A stretch of 64,000 bases of DNA, taken from positions 100,814-164,813 of the forward strand of contig NZ_AZUY01000004.1 of NCBI RefSeq assembly GCF_000513935.1, written 5' to 3'. Source of the DNA: Mesorhizobium sp. WSM3626 (GTDB lineage Bacteria; Pseudomonadota; Alphaproteobacteria; Rhizobiales; Rhizobiaceae). Both the position numbers and the translations under genes were made by a program. Numbering within the stretch: position 1 is the stretch's first letter; each line of letters begins with the position of its first letter. The notes under the pieces are model-generated. The model saw nothing but the letters and a program-made list of their open reading frames with translations, ran no database searches and had not been told where the DNA came from. Shown in pieces: positions 7,960 to 17,273 of the stretch.

Positions 7960-8313
7960 TTGACGATCACCATGTACGGCATCACCACCTGCGACACGAT
8001 CAGGAAGGCGCGCGTCTGGCTGGAGAGCCATGACGTTGCCTATCGGTTCCACGATTATCGCGCGCAAGGGATCGAGGCAGACAGGCTGAATGGCTGGGTC
8101 GGCAAGGTCGGCTGGGAGAAGCTGCTCAACAAGGGCAGCACGACCTTTCGCGAACTGCCGGAGGCGGACAGGCAAGGCCTCGACGAGAAGAAGGCGAAAG
8201 CGCTGATGCTGGCCAGGCCGACGATGATCAAGCGTCCGGTGCTGGAAGTCGGCGACAGTATCCTCGTCGGGTTCAAGCCGGATGTTTATGAAGGGGCGGT
8301 GGGCGGGAAGTAG
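7960..8313 (+). CDS. ArsC/Spx-like (YffB-type) thioredoxin-fold protein
   Basis: A 117-residue ArsC/Spx/MgsR-family protein. It opens with the typical YGITTCDTIRKARVWL, carrying a single N-terminal cysteine, and has the family pattern YRFHDYRAQGI and the late LMLARPTMIKRPVLE with its cis-proline region. E. coli YffB is the nearest well-known type; its physiological role is unclear, so arsenate reduction should not be assumed. I chose TTG 7960 because an AGAGGA site lies seven bases before it; ATG 7972 is the alternative. Its last 28 bases overlap the convergent DUF488 gene. Confidence 0.82.
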   Translation: MTITMYGITTCDTIRKARVWLESHDVAYRFHDYRAQGIEADRLNGWVGKVGWEKLLNKGSTTFRELPEADRQGLDEKKAKALMLARPTMIKRPVLEVGDSILVGFKPDVYEGAVGGK

Positions 8314-8732
8314 ACCCGACTCTCACCCCCGCCGCGATCCTTCGCGCCCCCTTCTGTCCCGCCGGCGCCTCGATGGTATGCGTGGGCTCGCAAATACCCC
8401 GCCAGCGCCACGGCGTTGTTATGCGCTTCGTCATGGGCGCCATAGAGCAGCGTCACCTTGCCGTCGCCGAGCAGGGCGCGCAATTGCGCCACCGCCTTTT
8501 CATTCCCATCCAGCTCGCCACGATACCGCTTTTGGAATTCCGCCCAGCGCGCCGGCTCATGCCCGAACCATTTGCGCAGTTCGTCGCTCGGCGCGATCTC
8601 CTTGAGCCACAGCGCCAGCGCCGCATCCTTCTTGGCGACGCCGCGCGGCCATATCCGATCCACCAGCACCCGCTGGCCATCGTCCTTCCCGGGTGCTTCG
8701 TAGACGCGCTTGACCGCGATGTCGAAGGCCAT
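8286..8732 (-). CDS. DUF488 family protein
   Basis: A 148-residue protein. Residues 1-118 match the DUF488 family: AVKRVYEAP, RVLVDRIWPRGVAKKDA, KWFGHEPARWAEFQKRY and KVTLLYGAHDEAHNNAVAL. Function is not established for the family. The start at 8732 has a clear GGAGG site. The last 25-30 residues (after AHAYHRG) are Gly/Arg/Pro-rich and have no place in the family core. They arise because the frame runs on into the convergent neighbour, overlapping it by 28 bases. Confidence 0.82.
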   Translation of the reverse strand: MAFDIAVKRVYEAPGKDDGQRVLVDRIWPRGVAKKDAALALWLKEIAPSDELRKWFGHEPARWAEFQKRYRGELDGNEKAVAQLRALLGDGKVTLLYGAHDEAHNNAVALAGYLRAHAYHRGAGGTEGGAKDRGGGESRVYFPPTAPS

Positions 8733-8746
8733 CACACCTCCGCTGG

Positions 8747-10012
8747 CTACAGCCCCTGGGCCCACTCGCCCTTGCGCATCACCGGCACGCGGCTGCCATC
8801 CCTGGCGACGCCGTCAATGTCGATCTTGTCCGACCCGATCATCCAGTCGATGTGGATGAAGCTCTTGTTGCCGCCGCGCGCCGCGATTTCGTCCTGGGTG
8901 AGCGAGGCGCCGTCGACGAAGCACTTCGAATAGCACTGGCCCAGCGCGATATGGCAGGCGGCGTTTTCATCGAACAGCGTGTTGAAGAACAACAGGCCGC
9001 TGGCCGAGATCGGCGAGGAATGCGGCACCAGCGCCACCTCGCCGAGGCGGCGCGCGCCTTCGTCGGTGTCGAGCACTTTCTTCAGCACGTCCTCGCCTTT
9101 CGAAGCCTTGGCCTCGACGATCCTGCCTTCCTCGAAACGCACCGAGATGTCGTCTATCAGCGTGCCCTGATAGGACAGCGGCTTGGTCGAAGAGACATGG
9201 CCCTCGACCCGCCTCGCATGCGGCGTGGTGAAGACCTCCTCGGTCGGGATGTTGGGATTGCAGGTGATGCCGTTCTTGGCGGTCGAGGCGCCGCCCATCC
9301 ACTCATGGCCATCGGCCAGCCCGACCGTCAGGTCGGTGCCCGGTCCGGCAAAATGCAGCGAAAGGAAATTATGCTCGTTCAGCCATTTGGTGCGCTCGGC
9401 TAACGCTGCGTTATGCGCCTTCCAGTTGCCGATCGGATCCTCGACGTCGACGCGCGAAGCGGAGAAGATGGCGTCCGCCAGCTTCGCCACCGCGACATCG
9501 TCGGGCTCGCCCGGAAATACCTGTTTTGCCCAGGCCAGATCCGGATAGGCGACGATGTTCCAGTTGATGTCGAAGCCGGTGATCTTCTCCAGCGCCGGCT
9601 GGTAGGCCATCGAATTGGCTTTGTTGGCGCGCGCCACCTTCGCCGGGTCCTGCGCCGACAGCAGCGACGGATCCTCGCCGCGCACGGCAAGCCTGGCGGC
9701 GTTGTTGGAAAAGGCCTTCGCCATGCCTTCATAGAGCCAGCCGGCGGCGCGGTCGAAGCCGGCGTCGGCGCCAAAACGGTAGCGCGCCAGCGTCATCTCG
9801 TCATCGTTGAAGATCGGCGTCACCAGCCCCGCGCCGGCCTTGTAGGCATGCTCGACGATGCGCCTGGTCAGCGGCAGCGCCGCGATCGACGATGTCAGCA
9901 CCAAATCCTGTCCGGGCTGCAATTGCAGCCCGACCTTGATGGCGACCTCCGCCAGCCTGTCGAGCTTCACCGGGTCGATCGTTGCGGAAACGCCGCGCGA
10001 ATGTGTGGTCAT
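8747..10012 (-). CDS. Aminopeptidase of the M29 family
   Basis: A 421-residue metallopeptidase of the M29 (AmpS / aminopeptidase T) type. Regions that carry the metal ligands in the family are visible: NIPTEEVFTTPH, RLGEVALVPHSSPI, NAACHIALGQCY and SFIHIDWMIGSD. It would remove N-terminal residues from peptides in the cytoplasm using two metal ions. No signal peptide. ATG 10012 overlaps the stop of the upstream LysR gene as ATGA, implying translational coupling; an AGGAT site precedes it. The pairing suggests the regulator controls peptide use, but this is inference. Confidence 0.9.
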   Translation of the reverse strand: MTTHSRGVSATIDPVKLDRLAEVAIKVGLQLQPGQDLVLTSSIAALPLTRRIVEHAYKAGAGLVTPIFNDDEMTLARYRFGADAGFDRAAGWLYEGMAKAFSNNAARLAVRGEDPSLLSAQDPAKVARANKANSMAYQPALEKITGFDINWNIVAYPDLAWAKQVFPGEPDDVAVAKLADAIFSASRVDVEDPIGNWKAHNAALAERTKWLNEHNFLSLHFAGPGTDLTVGLADGHEWMGGASTAKNGITCNPNIPTEEVFTTPHARRVEGHVSSTKPLSYQGTLIDDISVRFEEGRIVEAKASKGEDVLKKVLDTDEGARRLGEVALVPHSSPISASGLLFFNTLFDENAACHIALGQCYSKCFVDGASLTQDEIAARGGNKSFIHIDWMIGSDKIDIDGVARDGSRVPVMRKGEWAQGL

Positions 10013-11001
10013 GATCCTGCCTGTCGTAGTGGGATGTCTGATTGAACATAGACCGGTGCCGCGTTGCTTTCCACCGCGATCGCGCCGCTGGGCCCCCCGA
10101 CCGACGATCCGAACTGCGCCATCGTCGCCGCGATCTCTTCCTTGATCCAGATTTTGAAGTCCCGGACCTTGCGGCTCTCGGCCTTGGTGGTGGAGGTCAC
10201 CAGCCAGTAGCCGAGTCCGCTCTGGGCGCGGATTCCGAACGGTGCCACCAGCCGCCCGTCGGCCAGCGCATCGGCCGTCAGCAATTGCCAGCCCAGCATC
10301 ACGCCATGGCCGGCGATTGCCGATTCCAGGCACAGCATCGGGTCGGTGAAGCGCGCGCCTTTCTGGAAGGTGACGGGTTGAACGCCGGCGGCCGCGAACC
10401 AGCTTTCCCAGTTGATCATCGCCCGCTCGTCGGTGATGGCGCAGGTCTGCGCCAGGTCGCCGATCGACTTCAGTTTTCTTGCAATGCCAGGCGCGCAGAC
10501 CGGGAAGACTTCCTGCGCCAAAAGCAGCTCCGCCTTTCCGCCCGGCCATTTGCCGTCGCCAAGCCGGATGGCGATGTCGACGTCCGAGCGATCGAGATTG
10601 GCCAGCCGCACCGAGGCATCGATGCGCAACAGTACGTTGGGATGCCGGTCGAAGTGCCGCGACAGCCGTGGCAACAGCCATTTGGAGGCGAAGGCCGGTG
10701 CCGCCGAAACGACCAATGTGCATTGGGTCGCCTCGTCGGCCAGTGCCACGGCCTGGGCAAGCTCGCGAAATCCAGCGCCAAGGCGGGCCGCGAAGACCGC
10801 GCCGAATTCGGTCAGCACGAGACCGCTCGTCGTGCGCTCGAACAGTGCCTGGCCGAGCTGTTTTTCGGTGCGGCTGATCTGCTGGCTGACGGCGCTGACA
10901 GAAACATTGAGTTCGCCGGCGGCGGTCGTGAGCGAGCCGAGACGGGCGACGGTTTCCACGGCGCGAAGGCCGTTGAGATGAACGCGGTTGAGTATGGCCA
11001 T
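10009..11001 (-). CDS. LysR-family transcriptional regulator, coupled to M29 aminopeptidase
   Basis: A 330-residue LysR regulator of the GcvA-like type. The winged HTH occupies residues 1-60 (LNGLRAVETVARLGSLTTAA, VSVSAVSQQISRTEKQLG), followed by an effector-binding domain with SKWLLPRLSRF-type and DVDIAIRLGDG motifs. It shares a 4-base overlap with the aminopeptidase gene, so they form one transcript. A perfect 9-bp inverted repeat (11002-11010 and 11029-11037) lies directly before the start and may be its own operator. The effector is unknown. Confidence 0.88.
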   Translation of the reverse strand: MAILNRVHLNGLRAVETVARLGSLTTAAGELNVSVSAVSQQISRTEKQLGQALFERTTSGLVLTEFGAVFAARLGAGFRELAQAVALADEATQCTLVVSAAPAFASKWLLPRLSRHFDRHPNVLLRIDASVRLANLDRSDVDIAIRLGDGKWPGGKAELLLAQEVFPVCAPGIARKLKSIGDLAQTCAITDERAMINWESWFAAAGVQPVTFQKGARFTDPMLCLESAIAGHGVMLGWQLLTADALADGRLVAPFGIRAQSGLGYWLVTSTTKAESRKVRDFKIWIKEEIAATMAQFGSSVGGPSGAIAVESNAAPVYVQSDIPLRQAGS

Positions 11002-11037
11002 TTGAGATTTTCTAAACCGATCCGGCCGAAATCTCAA
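11002..11037. promoter_or_regulatory. Inverted repeat before the LysR gene, possible operator
   Basis: TTGAGATTT (11002-11010) and AAATCTCAA (11029-11037) are perfect inverted copies with 18 bases between them. They lie in the leader between the LysR gene and the divergent small gene. Confidence 0.45.
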
Positions 11038-11085
11038 TTGAAAGAGATATAGAAACGGCGGACTTTATGGATGGAGACAGGCCCT

Positions 11086-11322
11086 ATGGAGCCGGAAATG
11101 TTGAGGATATTGTTGTCGCTGAAGGTCCTGTTCGCCGCCACTTCTTCCGACGACACGCGCTGCGACATCGATACGCTGAGATGGCTGACCGATCCGCTTG
11201 CGCATCCGGCGCTTGACGCTATGTCGGAGCGCGAGCTCGGTGATGTGCCGTTCCGGCTGACGGCGCGCCGGACCGTGCATGAGACCGTTTCACTGAGCGC
11301 CGGTTTCGGCGGGCGCTGCTGA
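11086..11322 (+). CDS. Small hypothetical protein divergent from LysR gene
   Basis: A 78-residue frame (from ATG 11086; an upstream ATG at 11071 is possible). A GGAG stretch lies about 9 bases before it. Codon choice is typical of the region (many GCC, CTG, GAC codons), supporting a real gene. The product has a short hydrophobic start (MLRILLSLKVLFAAT), then polar sequence ending LSAGFGGRC. I do not recognise a family. The divergent position next to a LysR gene suggests it could be a regulated target. Confidence 0.5.
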   Translation: MEPEMLRILLSLKVLFAATSSDDTRCDIDTLRWLTDPLAHPALDAMSERELGDVPFRLTARRTVHETVSLSAGFGGRC

Positions 11323-11397
11323 GCGCGATCAGGGCACTGAACTGGCCCAACATAAGGCGGATTGTTTCATCCGCCCGCACATTTATTGTGCACTGCA

Positions 11398-12558
11398 ATG
11401 ACTTCGCCCCAATCGACAGCGCTGCGTTACGCCTTCGCCGGAATGATCGCCATGGCGGTGGCCATGGGCATCGGCCGCTTCGTCTACACGCCGATCCTGC
11501 CCGGCATGATGGAGGAACTGCATCTGTCGCCGGCCGATGCCGGCTGGATCGCCTCGGCCAACTATCTCGGCTACCTCGTCGGCGCGTTGGCGGCGGCGGG
11601 TAACTGGGCGCATGGACGCGAGCGTTTGCTGATGCTCGTCGCCCTCGGTGCCAGCGCCATGCTGGCCGCCCTGATGGGGTTGACCGACACCATGGCCGCC
11701 TTTCTCGCCATCCGTTTTCTGGCCGGTCTGGCGAGCGCCTTCGTCATGGTGTTCATGGCCAGCATCGTTTTCAGCCATATCGCTGCGGCCGGGCGCGGCG
11801 ACTTGCAGGCCTGGCATTTCGGCGGCGTTGGCCTCGGCATCGCGATATCGGCGGCGATGATGGCCGTACTGGTCAGGGGGCACGCCGGGTGGGCGCAGGG
11901 CTGGCTGTGGTCAGGTGCGATTTCGGCTTGCGGCTTCGTCGCCGTGGCGCTGCTGGCAAACCAGGGTCCGCTCACCAATGGCGAAGCCCTCCCTGAACCG
12001 GCGCTGCCGAAAGACCGGTCGCTGATGAAGGTGATCGTCGCCTATGGTCTGTTCGGTTTCGGCTATGTGGTGACGGCGACCTTCCTCGTCGCCATTGTCC
12101 GGCAAGGCGGCGGCAGCCGCGTCTTCGAGGCCGTGGTGTGGATGGTTGCCGGCCTTGCCGGTTTCCCTTCGGTCTGGCTGTGGCAGAAGATAGCGGCGCG
12201 GATCGGGCTCTATGCCGCCTATGCCTTGGGATGCTTCGTCGAAGTTGTCGGCGTTACCGCGAGCGTCGCCGCCGGCGGGCGCACGGGGCCGCTGCTTGGG
12301 GGCGTGCTGCTCGGCGGCACCTTCATTGCCATCACGGCACTTGGTCTGCAGGCGGCGCGGCAGCAGGCGCCAGGGTCGCCCCGGCGCGTCTTTGCCCTGA
12401 TGACCGCCTCCTTCGGTCTTGGCCAGATCATCGGCCCGATCGCGGCCGGGCTTCTGGCGCAGGCGTCGGGCGATTTCTTCCTCGCCTCCATCGTCGCCGC
12501 GGCCGTCCTGGTCGTCTCCGGGGCCGTCACATGGTCGGCTGCGCCAAAATCGCCATGA
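11398..12558 (+). CDS. MFS transporter, YbfB/YjiJ family
   Basis: A 386-residue major facilitator with about 12 hydrophobic segments. The start region GMIAMAVAMGIGRFVYTPILPGMM and the following SANYLGYLVGAL are the usual signature of the YbfB/YjiJ carriers. These are inner-membrane carriers of unknown substrate. ATG 11398 begins the first helix correctly, but no ribosome binding site is visible before it (the upstream bases are ATTGTGCACTGCA), so it may be weakly translated or leaderless. It is followed by 114 bases without a gene, then bacA. Confidence 0.87.
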   Translation: MTSPQSTALRYAFAGMIAMAVAMGIGRFVYTPILPGMMEELHLSPADAGWIASANYLGYLVGALAAAGNWAHGRERLLMLVALGASAMLAALMGLTDTMAAFLAIRFLAGLASAFVMVFMASIVFSHIAAAGRGDLQAWHFGGVGLGIAISAAMMAVLVRGHAGWAQGWLWSGAISACGFVAVALLANQGPLTNGEALPEPALPKDRSLMKVIVAYGLFGFGYVVTATFLVAIVRQGGGSRVFEAVVWMVAGLAGFPSVWLWQKIAARIGLYAAYALGCFVEVVGVTASVAAGGRTGPLLGGVLLGGTFIAITALGLQAARQQAPGSPRRVFALMTASFGLGQIIGPIAAGLLAQASGDFFLASIVAAAVLVVSGAVTWSAAPKSP

Positions 12559-12672
12559 TTTGCCGTCTTGCTCCGCGCCTGAGATCGGGCAGGCATTTTC
12601 TTTCCCCCTAATGTGTGACTTTATGCCCGCCGAACCCACCTGATTTGCGCATAGATCGAGGAATTCGCCACA

Positions 12673-13932
12673 GTGTTCGTATCCTTCTTCCCGCAGCCGA
12701 AGCTCTTCTTCTCTTCGGCCGCCATCTGGAGCCTTGCGGCGATCCTGTTCTGGTTTTTCGGCGGGGAGCAGTTGGGAGGCCTTGTGGGCCTTCCGCCGGC
12801 AGCCGCCGATGCGGCGCCCATCATCGGTATCGCCGTGCTGGCGTCGAAACCGTTCATCTGGTTTTATATCTATTTCGCGCTGTGCGTGGCCATCTTCTAC
12901 GCGTTCTGGAGCTGGTATTCGCCGCATCCATGGCAGCGCTGGTCGATCCTGATGACGGCGGTAATCCTGTTCTTCATCTATTTCAATGTGCAGGTCAGCG
13001 TGGCCGTCAACGCCTGGTACGGTCCGTTCTTTGACTATGTACAGGGGTTGATGTCGGGGACCGGAAAGTCGACGAACGCGGAGTTCTATATCGGATTGGC
13101 CGACTTCTCATGGTTGGCGCTGGTCGGCATGAACGTGCAGGTGGTCAACGCCTTCATCGTCAGCCACTGGATCTTCCGCTGGCGCACGGCCATGAACAAT
13201 TACTTTATCGAGAACTGGAGCAGGCTGCGCCATATCGAGGGCGCCTCGCAGCGTATCCAGGAAGATACGATGCGGTTCTCTCAGATCATGGAGGATCTCG
13301 GTTCCAGCTTCGTTCAGTCGATCATGACCCTGATCGCCTTCCTGCCGGTCATGATCCAGTTGCAGGCCCATATCAGCGAACTGCCGATCCTCGGCGCGAT
13401 CCCGCAGCCATTGGTGGTCGCGGCACTTGCCTGGTGTCTGTTCGGCACGATCTCGGTGATGATTGCCGGCATGAAGCTTCCGGGGCTGCAGTTCCGCAAC
13501 CAGCGCGTCGAAGCCGCTTACCGCAAGGAACTGGTCTATGGCGAGGATCATGCGGACAGGGCGCAACCCGCCACCACCACCGAGCTGTTCGCCAATGTCC
13601 GGCACAATTATTTCAGGCTCTATTTCCACTACATCTATTTCAACGTCGTCCGGTACACCTACCTGCAGGCCGACAATATTTTCTCGCTGTTGATCCTGGG
13701 TCCGTCGCTGGTCGCGCACAAGATAACGTTCGGTGCGCTGAACCAGATCTCCAATGCCTTCGGCAAGGTGACGGGTTCGCTGCAATTTCTGCTCACCTCG
13801 TGGTCGACGATCGTCGAACTGCAGTCCGTGCACAAACGCCTGCGCGCCTTCGAGGCGACGCTGCTGGGTGAGCCGCTGCCGGATATCGATCAGCGTTATC
13901 TGGCAAGGCATGGCGCCGAAGATCCGGCTTGA
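12673..13932 (+). CDS. bacA: BacA/SbmA-type peptide transporter
   Basis: A 419-residue inner-membrane protein of the SbmA/BacA family. Strong landmarks: N-terminal MFVSFFPQPKLFF, FYAFWSWYSPHPWQRWSIL, VSHWIFRWRTAMNNYF, LRHIEGASQRIQEDTMRFS, LPGLQFRNQRVEAAYRKEL and ELFANVRHNYFRLYFHY. These match Sinorhizobium BacA closely as I remember it. The protein is proton-driven and imports proline-rich and host NCR peptides; in Sinorhizobium-Medicago it is essential for bacteroid survival and also affects very-long-chain fatty acids in lipid A. GTG 12673 gives the full family N-terminus. Length is normal and no lesion is seen. Confidence 0.9.
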   Translation: MFVSFFPQPKLFFSSAAIWSLAAILFWFFGGEQLGGLVGLPPAAADAAPIIGIAVLASKPFIWFYIYFALCVAIFYAFWSWYSPHPWQRWSILMTAVILFFIYFNVQVSVAVNAWYGPFFDYVQGLMSGTGKSTNAEFYIGLADFSWLALVGMNVQVVNAFIVSHWIFRWRTAMNNYFIENWSRLRHIEGASQRIQEDTMRFSQIMEDLGSSFVQSIMTLIAFLPVMIQLQAHISELPILGAIPQPLVVAALAWCLFGTISVMIAGMKLPGLQFRNQRVEAAYRKELVYGEDHADRAQPATTTELFANVRHNYFRLYFHYIYFNVVRYTYLQADNIFSLLILGPSLVAHKITFGALNQISNAFGKVTGSLQFLLTSWSTIVELQSVHKRLRAFEATLLGEPLPDIDQRYLARHGAEDPA

Positions 13933-13962
13933 GGATGCTCTGACGAAAGACGGGTTGGCGGT

Positions 13963-14970
13963 TCAACCGCCAACCGAGGCCTGCTTCTGGACGCCATCCT
14001 GCCGCGAAACATAATCGCGAAAACTGATGCATTCGACATCTGATTTGACGCAGACCTCGCCGGCAAAGCGTTCCAGCGCGTTCCAGTAGGCGCCGTCATT
14101 CATCAGCGTGAAGTGGAAGCCGAGTTCCAGCGGAATGCGCTTGCCCTGATATTGTGCGTCGAACGCAGCGCGAAACGCCTGATAGGTCCGGTCCGCGAAC
14201 TCGCCGGCCTTGCTCGGCCGCTCGAAGCCGCCGGAATGCCTGATATAGAGATTGTAGTCCATGGCGATCACCGGCCGCGATGTCGGTCCCTCCGGGATTA
14301 GCGGTAGGGAAAAACGGGTGATGCCGCCGACGGTCGGCGGCAGGGCAGGGCCCTTTGAAACGCCGCTGGCGTCGAATTGATAGCCGGCCGCCGGCAGTGC
14401 CTCGTAAAGCGCTTTGCCTGTCGACAGATACGGTGCCCGGAAACCCACCACCGCATGCCGCGCGAAATCACGCCAGCCCTCGGGTTCGGGCGCAATGCCG
14501 TTGATCGCATAGGCGTTCTCGAGAATGTGCTCGAAGGAGCCGAACTCTTTCAGCCAGTCGGCCTTGGTCCAGTCCTTGCCGTCGAAATGGCCGCAGACGT
14601 GGCTGGCGATGTCGTGGCCCTCGTGGGCAGCGAGGCCGATCTGTTCCAGCCGCTCGGCCACTTCCTGCCTGGAGACGGCAAAGCCGATGTTGGATTTGCC
14701 CGCGCTCTTGCCCGGCGCGGTATATTGGCCGCGTGTCTCGGGCGACAGGAGGAAGACGCAGGACAGGAAATAAGTAAAATGCGCACCGGTGCGCTGGGCC
14801 AGCGCCCTGCTGCGCTTCCACTGCGCGATGTCGCGCGCACTGTCGAAGGAGATGATGACGACCTGCTTCGGCCTTGCCGGTGCTGGTGGCGCGGGCGGAT
14901 CGGCCAGGGCCGCGCCGGCGGTGGCGAACGAGGCAAGCGAGAACGCGACAGCGCGGGACAAACAAGGCAT
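13963..14970 (-). CDS. Secreted polysaccharide deacetylase-family protein
   Basis: A 335-residue protein with a Sec signal peptide (residues 1-23, ending AALA) and a Pro-rich linker. A carbohydrate-esterase-4-like domain follows: VVIISFDSARD contains the first acidic pair region, HEGHDIASHVCGHFDG the His-x3-His-like metal site, and VVGFRAPYLS the conserved Arg-Ala-Pro. The family removes acetyl groups from chitin, peptidoglycan or other glycans in the periplasm. ATG 14970 lacks a good ribosome site. It is convergent with bacA. The substrate is unknown. Confidence 0.82.
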   Translation of the reverse strand: MPCLSRAVAFSLASFATAGAALADPPAPPAPARPKQVVIISFDSARDIAQWKRSRALAQRTGAHFTYFLSCVFLLSPETRGQYTAPGKSAGKSNIGFAVSRQEVAERLEQIGLAAHEGHDIASHVCGHFDGKDWTKADWLKEFGSFEHILENAYAINGIAPEPEGWRDFARHAVVGFRAPYLSTGKALYEALPAAGYQFDASGVSKGPALPPTVGGITRFSLPLIPEGPTSRPVIAMDYNLYIRHSGGFERPSKAGEFADRTYQAFRAAFDAQYQGKRIPLELGFHFTLMNDGAYWNALERFAGEVCVKSDVECISFRDYVSRQDGVQKQASVGG

Positions 14971-15162
14971 CGGCAAATTTACGGGCTCCGGGTGGTCGGC
15001 AAGCCGGCTATCGCGCAAATGTGGCGCCGGTGCGATTGGGGTTTTCGTTGGTTTGCCCCGGCAATAGCCGATTTTCCGCTCGAACCCCTTCCATGCCGAC
15101 AAAATTTCGCTAAAACGCGGGCTCATGAACCGCCCCGGCCCGGGGCAGGAATGGCTTGATTG

Positions 15163-15828
15163 ATGTCCGACGACAGTTTTATCCGCGAAGTCAATGACGA
15201 GATGCGTCGCGAACAGGCGCAGAAGCTGTGGGACCGTTTCGGCCCGGCCTTGCTTGTGATTGCCATCCTGGTGGTGCTCGGTACCGCCGCCTTCGTCGGC
15301 TATCGCTATTGGGACGAGACACGTGCCAACCGCTCCGGCGACGCCTTCTCGCAGGCGCTGAAGCTTGCCAATGACGGCAAGAACGATGATGCGCTGGCCG
15401 CGCTCGTTCAGCTGGAGAAGGATGGCTACGGCGCCTATCCGCTGCTCGCCCGCATGCGCGCCGCGACCGTCAAGGCCAACAAGGGCGACGTCGATGCCGC
15501 CGTCAAGGATTTCGACGATGTCGCCGCCGACACCGCTATTCCCCAGGGTCTGCGCGACATGGCGCGGCTGAGGGCGGCGCTCCTGCTCGTCGATCACGGC
15601 TCCTTCGCCGACGTGTCGAGCCGCGTCGAGGCGCTGACATCGGACACCAACACGCTGCGCCACAGCGCGCGCGAGGCGCTCGGGCTTGCCGCCTGGAAGG
15701 AAGGCAAGACCCAGGACGCGCTGAAGCTGTTCGACCAGATCGCCTCCGATGACGGCGCCCCGCGCAACACGCGCGAGCGGGCGACCTTGATGTCCGAGCT
15801 GATCCGCGGGTCGGGCAGTGCATCGTGA
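15163..15828 (+). CDS. Membrane-anchored TPR protein (YfgM-like)
   Basis: A 221-residue protein: a short cytoplasmic start ([26 protein letters not shown]), one membrane helix (about 28-50, [19 protein letters not shown]), then a TPR-like periplasmic region. YfgM-type proteins act at the Sec translocon with PpiD in enterobacteria. In many bacteria the gene precedes der, as here. The stop overlaps the GTG of der by four bases (GTGA), so both are translated together. The N-terminal DEMRREQ pattern is common in the rhizobial versions. Confidence 0.85.
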   Translation: MSDDSFIREVNDEMRREQAQKLWDRFGPALLVIAILVVLGTAAFVGYRYWDETRANRSGDAFSQALKLANDGKNDDALAALVQLEKDGYGAYPLLARMRAATVKANKGDVDAAVKDFDDVAADTAIPQGLRDMARLRAALLLVDHGSFADVSSRVEALTSDTNTLRHSAREALGLAAWKEGKTQDALKLFDQIASDDGAPRNTRERATLMSELIRGSGSAS

Positions 15829-17255
15829 CCTTCAAAGTCGCCATCATAGGCAGACCTAACGTCGGCAAATCGACGCTTTTCAATCGGCTGGTGGGCAGGA
15901 AGCTGGCGCTTGTCGACGACACGCCGGGCGTTACCCGTGACCGCCGTGTCCATGCCGCCAAGCTTTACGATCTTCATTTCGATGTCATCGACACAGCGGG
16001 CTTCGAGGATGCCGGCGCTTCGACCTTGCCGGGACGCATGCGCGCGCAGACCGAAATCGCCATCCGCGAGGCGGATCTGATCTTCTTCACCATCGACGCC
16101 AAGTCCGGCCTGTTGCCGGATGACAGGACCTTTGCCGAGATCGTGCGCAAATCCGGCAAGCCGGTCGTGCTCGTTGCCAACAAGGCCGAGGCGAAGGGCG
16201 CCCAAGGCGGCATGCTGGAAGCCTGGGAGCTCGGGCTTGGCGAGCCGATCCCGGTTTCGGCCGAACATGGCCAGGGCATGCCCGACCTGCGCGACGCCGT
16301 GATCGAAGCACTTGGCCAGGCGCGCGCCTTCGGTGAAGACGAGGACGGCGAAGACGAAGAAGCCGCCGCCAACGAAGTGCTGATCGGCGAGGACATCGCC
16401 GATCCGGATGCAGAGCCGGCCTATGACGACACCAAGCCGATGCGCATCGCCGTCGTTGGCCGTCCTAACGCCGGCAAGTCGACGCTGATCAATGCACTGA
16501 TCGGCGAGGAGCGGCTGCTGACCGGACCGGAAGCCGGCATCACCCGCGATTCCATCTCCGTCGACTGGGACTGGCGCGGCCGCCGCATAAAACTGTTCGA
16601 CACGGCCGGCATGCGCCGCAAGGCCAGGATCCACGAGAAGCTGGAAGTGATGTCGGTGCAGGATGGCTTGCGCGCCATCCGCTTCGCCGAGATCGTCATC
16701 ATCGTGCTCGACGCCACCATTCCTTTCGAGAAGCAGGATCTGCAGATCGCCGGCCTGATCATCCGCGAGGGCCGGGCACCGGTGATCGCCTTCAACAAAT
16801 GGGACCTCATCGACAACCCGCAGGAGCTGTTGGCCGAACTGCGCGAGAAGACCGAGCGGCTGTTGCCGCAGGCGCGCGGCATTCAGGCCGTGCCGGTCTC
16901 GGCCGAGACCGGACGCGGCCTCGACAAGCTGATGGATGCGGTGCTGAAGACGCACAAGGTCTGGAACAGCCGTGTTTCGACGGGCAAGCTCAACCGCTGG
17001 CTCGAAGCCATCCTGACGCATCATCCGCCGCCCGCCGTTGCCGGGCGCCGGCTGAAGGTCAAATACGTCACCCAGGCCAAGACGCGGCCGCCGGGCTTCG
17101 TGGTCCAGTGCTCGCGGCCGGACGCGATGCCGCAAAGTTATGTCCGCTATCTATCCAACAGCCTGCGCGAAGCCTTCGACATGCCGGGCGTGCCGATCCG
17201 CATCGCGCTGCGCACTTCAGACAACCCCTTCGCTGGCAGGGCGAAGAAGCGCTGA
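15825..17255 (+). CDS. der: Ribosome biogenesis GTPase Der (EngA)
   Basis: A 476-residue protein with two consecutive GTPase domains. The first P-loop is [13 protein letters not shown] (about 9) with DTAG in VIDTAGFED and NKAE. The second is [13 protein letters not shown] (about 210) with DTAG in LFDTAGMRR and NKWD. A C-terminal KH-like domain follows ([20 protein letters not shown]). Der helps mature the 50S subunit and is essential. GTG 15825 overlaps the TPR gene stop. A short acidic linker ([11 protein letters not shown]) between the G domains is longer than in E. coli but usual in alphaproteobacteria. Confidence 0.96.
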   Translation: MTFKVAIIGRPNVGKSTLFNRLVGRKLALVDDTPGVTRDRRVHAAKLYDLHFDVIDTAGFEDAGASTLPGRMRAQTEIAIREADLIFFTIDAKSGLLPDDRTFAEIVRKSGKPVVLVANKAEAKGAQGGMLEAWELGLGEPIPVSAEHGQGMPDLRDAVIEALGQARAFGEDEDGEDEEAAANEVLIGEDIADPDAEPAYDDTKPMRIAVVGRPNAGKSTLINALIGEERLLTGPEAGITRDSISVDWDWRGRRIKLFDTAGMRRKARIHEKLEVMSVQDGLRAIRFAEIVIIVLDATIPFEKQDLQIAGLIIREGRAPVIAFNKWDLIDNPQELLAELREKTERLLPQARGIQAVPVSAETGRGLDKLMDAVLKTHKVWNSRVSTGKLNRWLEAILTHHPPPAVAGRRLKVKYVTQAKTRPPGFVVQCSRPDAMPQSYVRYLSNSLREAFDMPGVPIRIALRTSDNPFAGRAKKR

Positions 17256-17273
17256 GGCGCGGCTCGGCAACGC

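Noticed and set aside
10991..11020. TTTGAGATTTTCTAAA as an iron-responsive ICE (Irr) box
   Set aside because: Left half has two mismatches to TTTAGAA and the spacing is short; the 9-bp inverted repeat explains the bases better.
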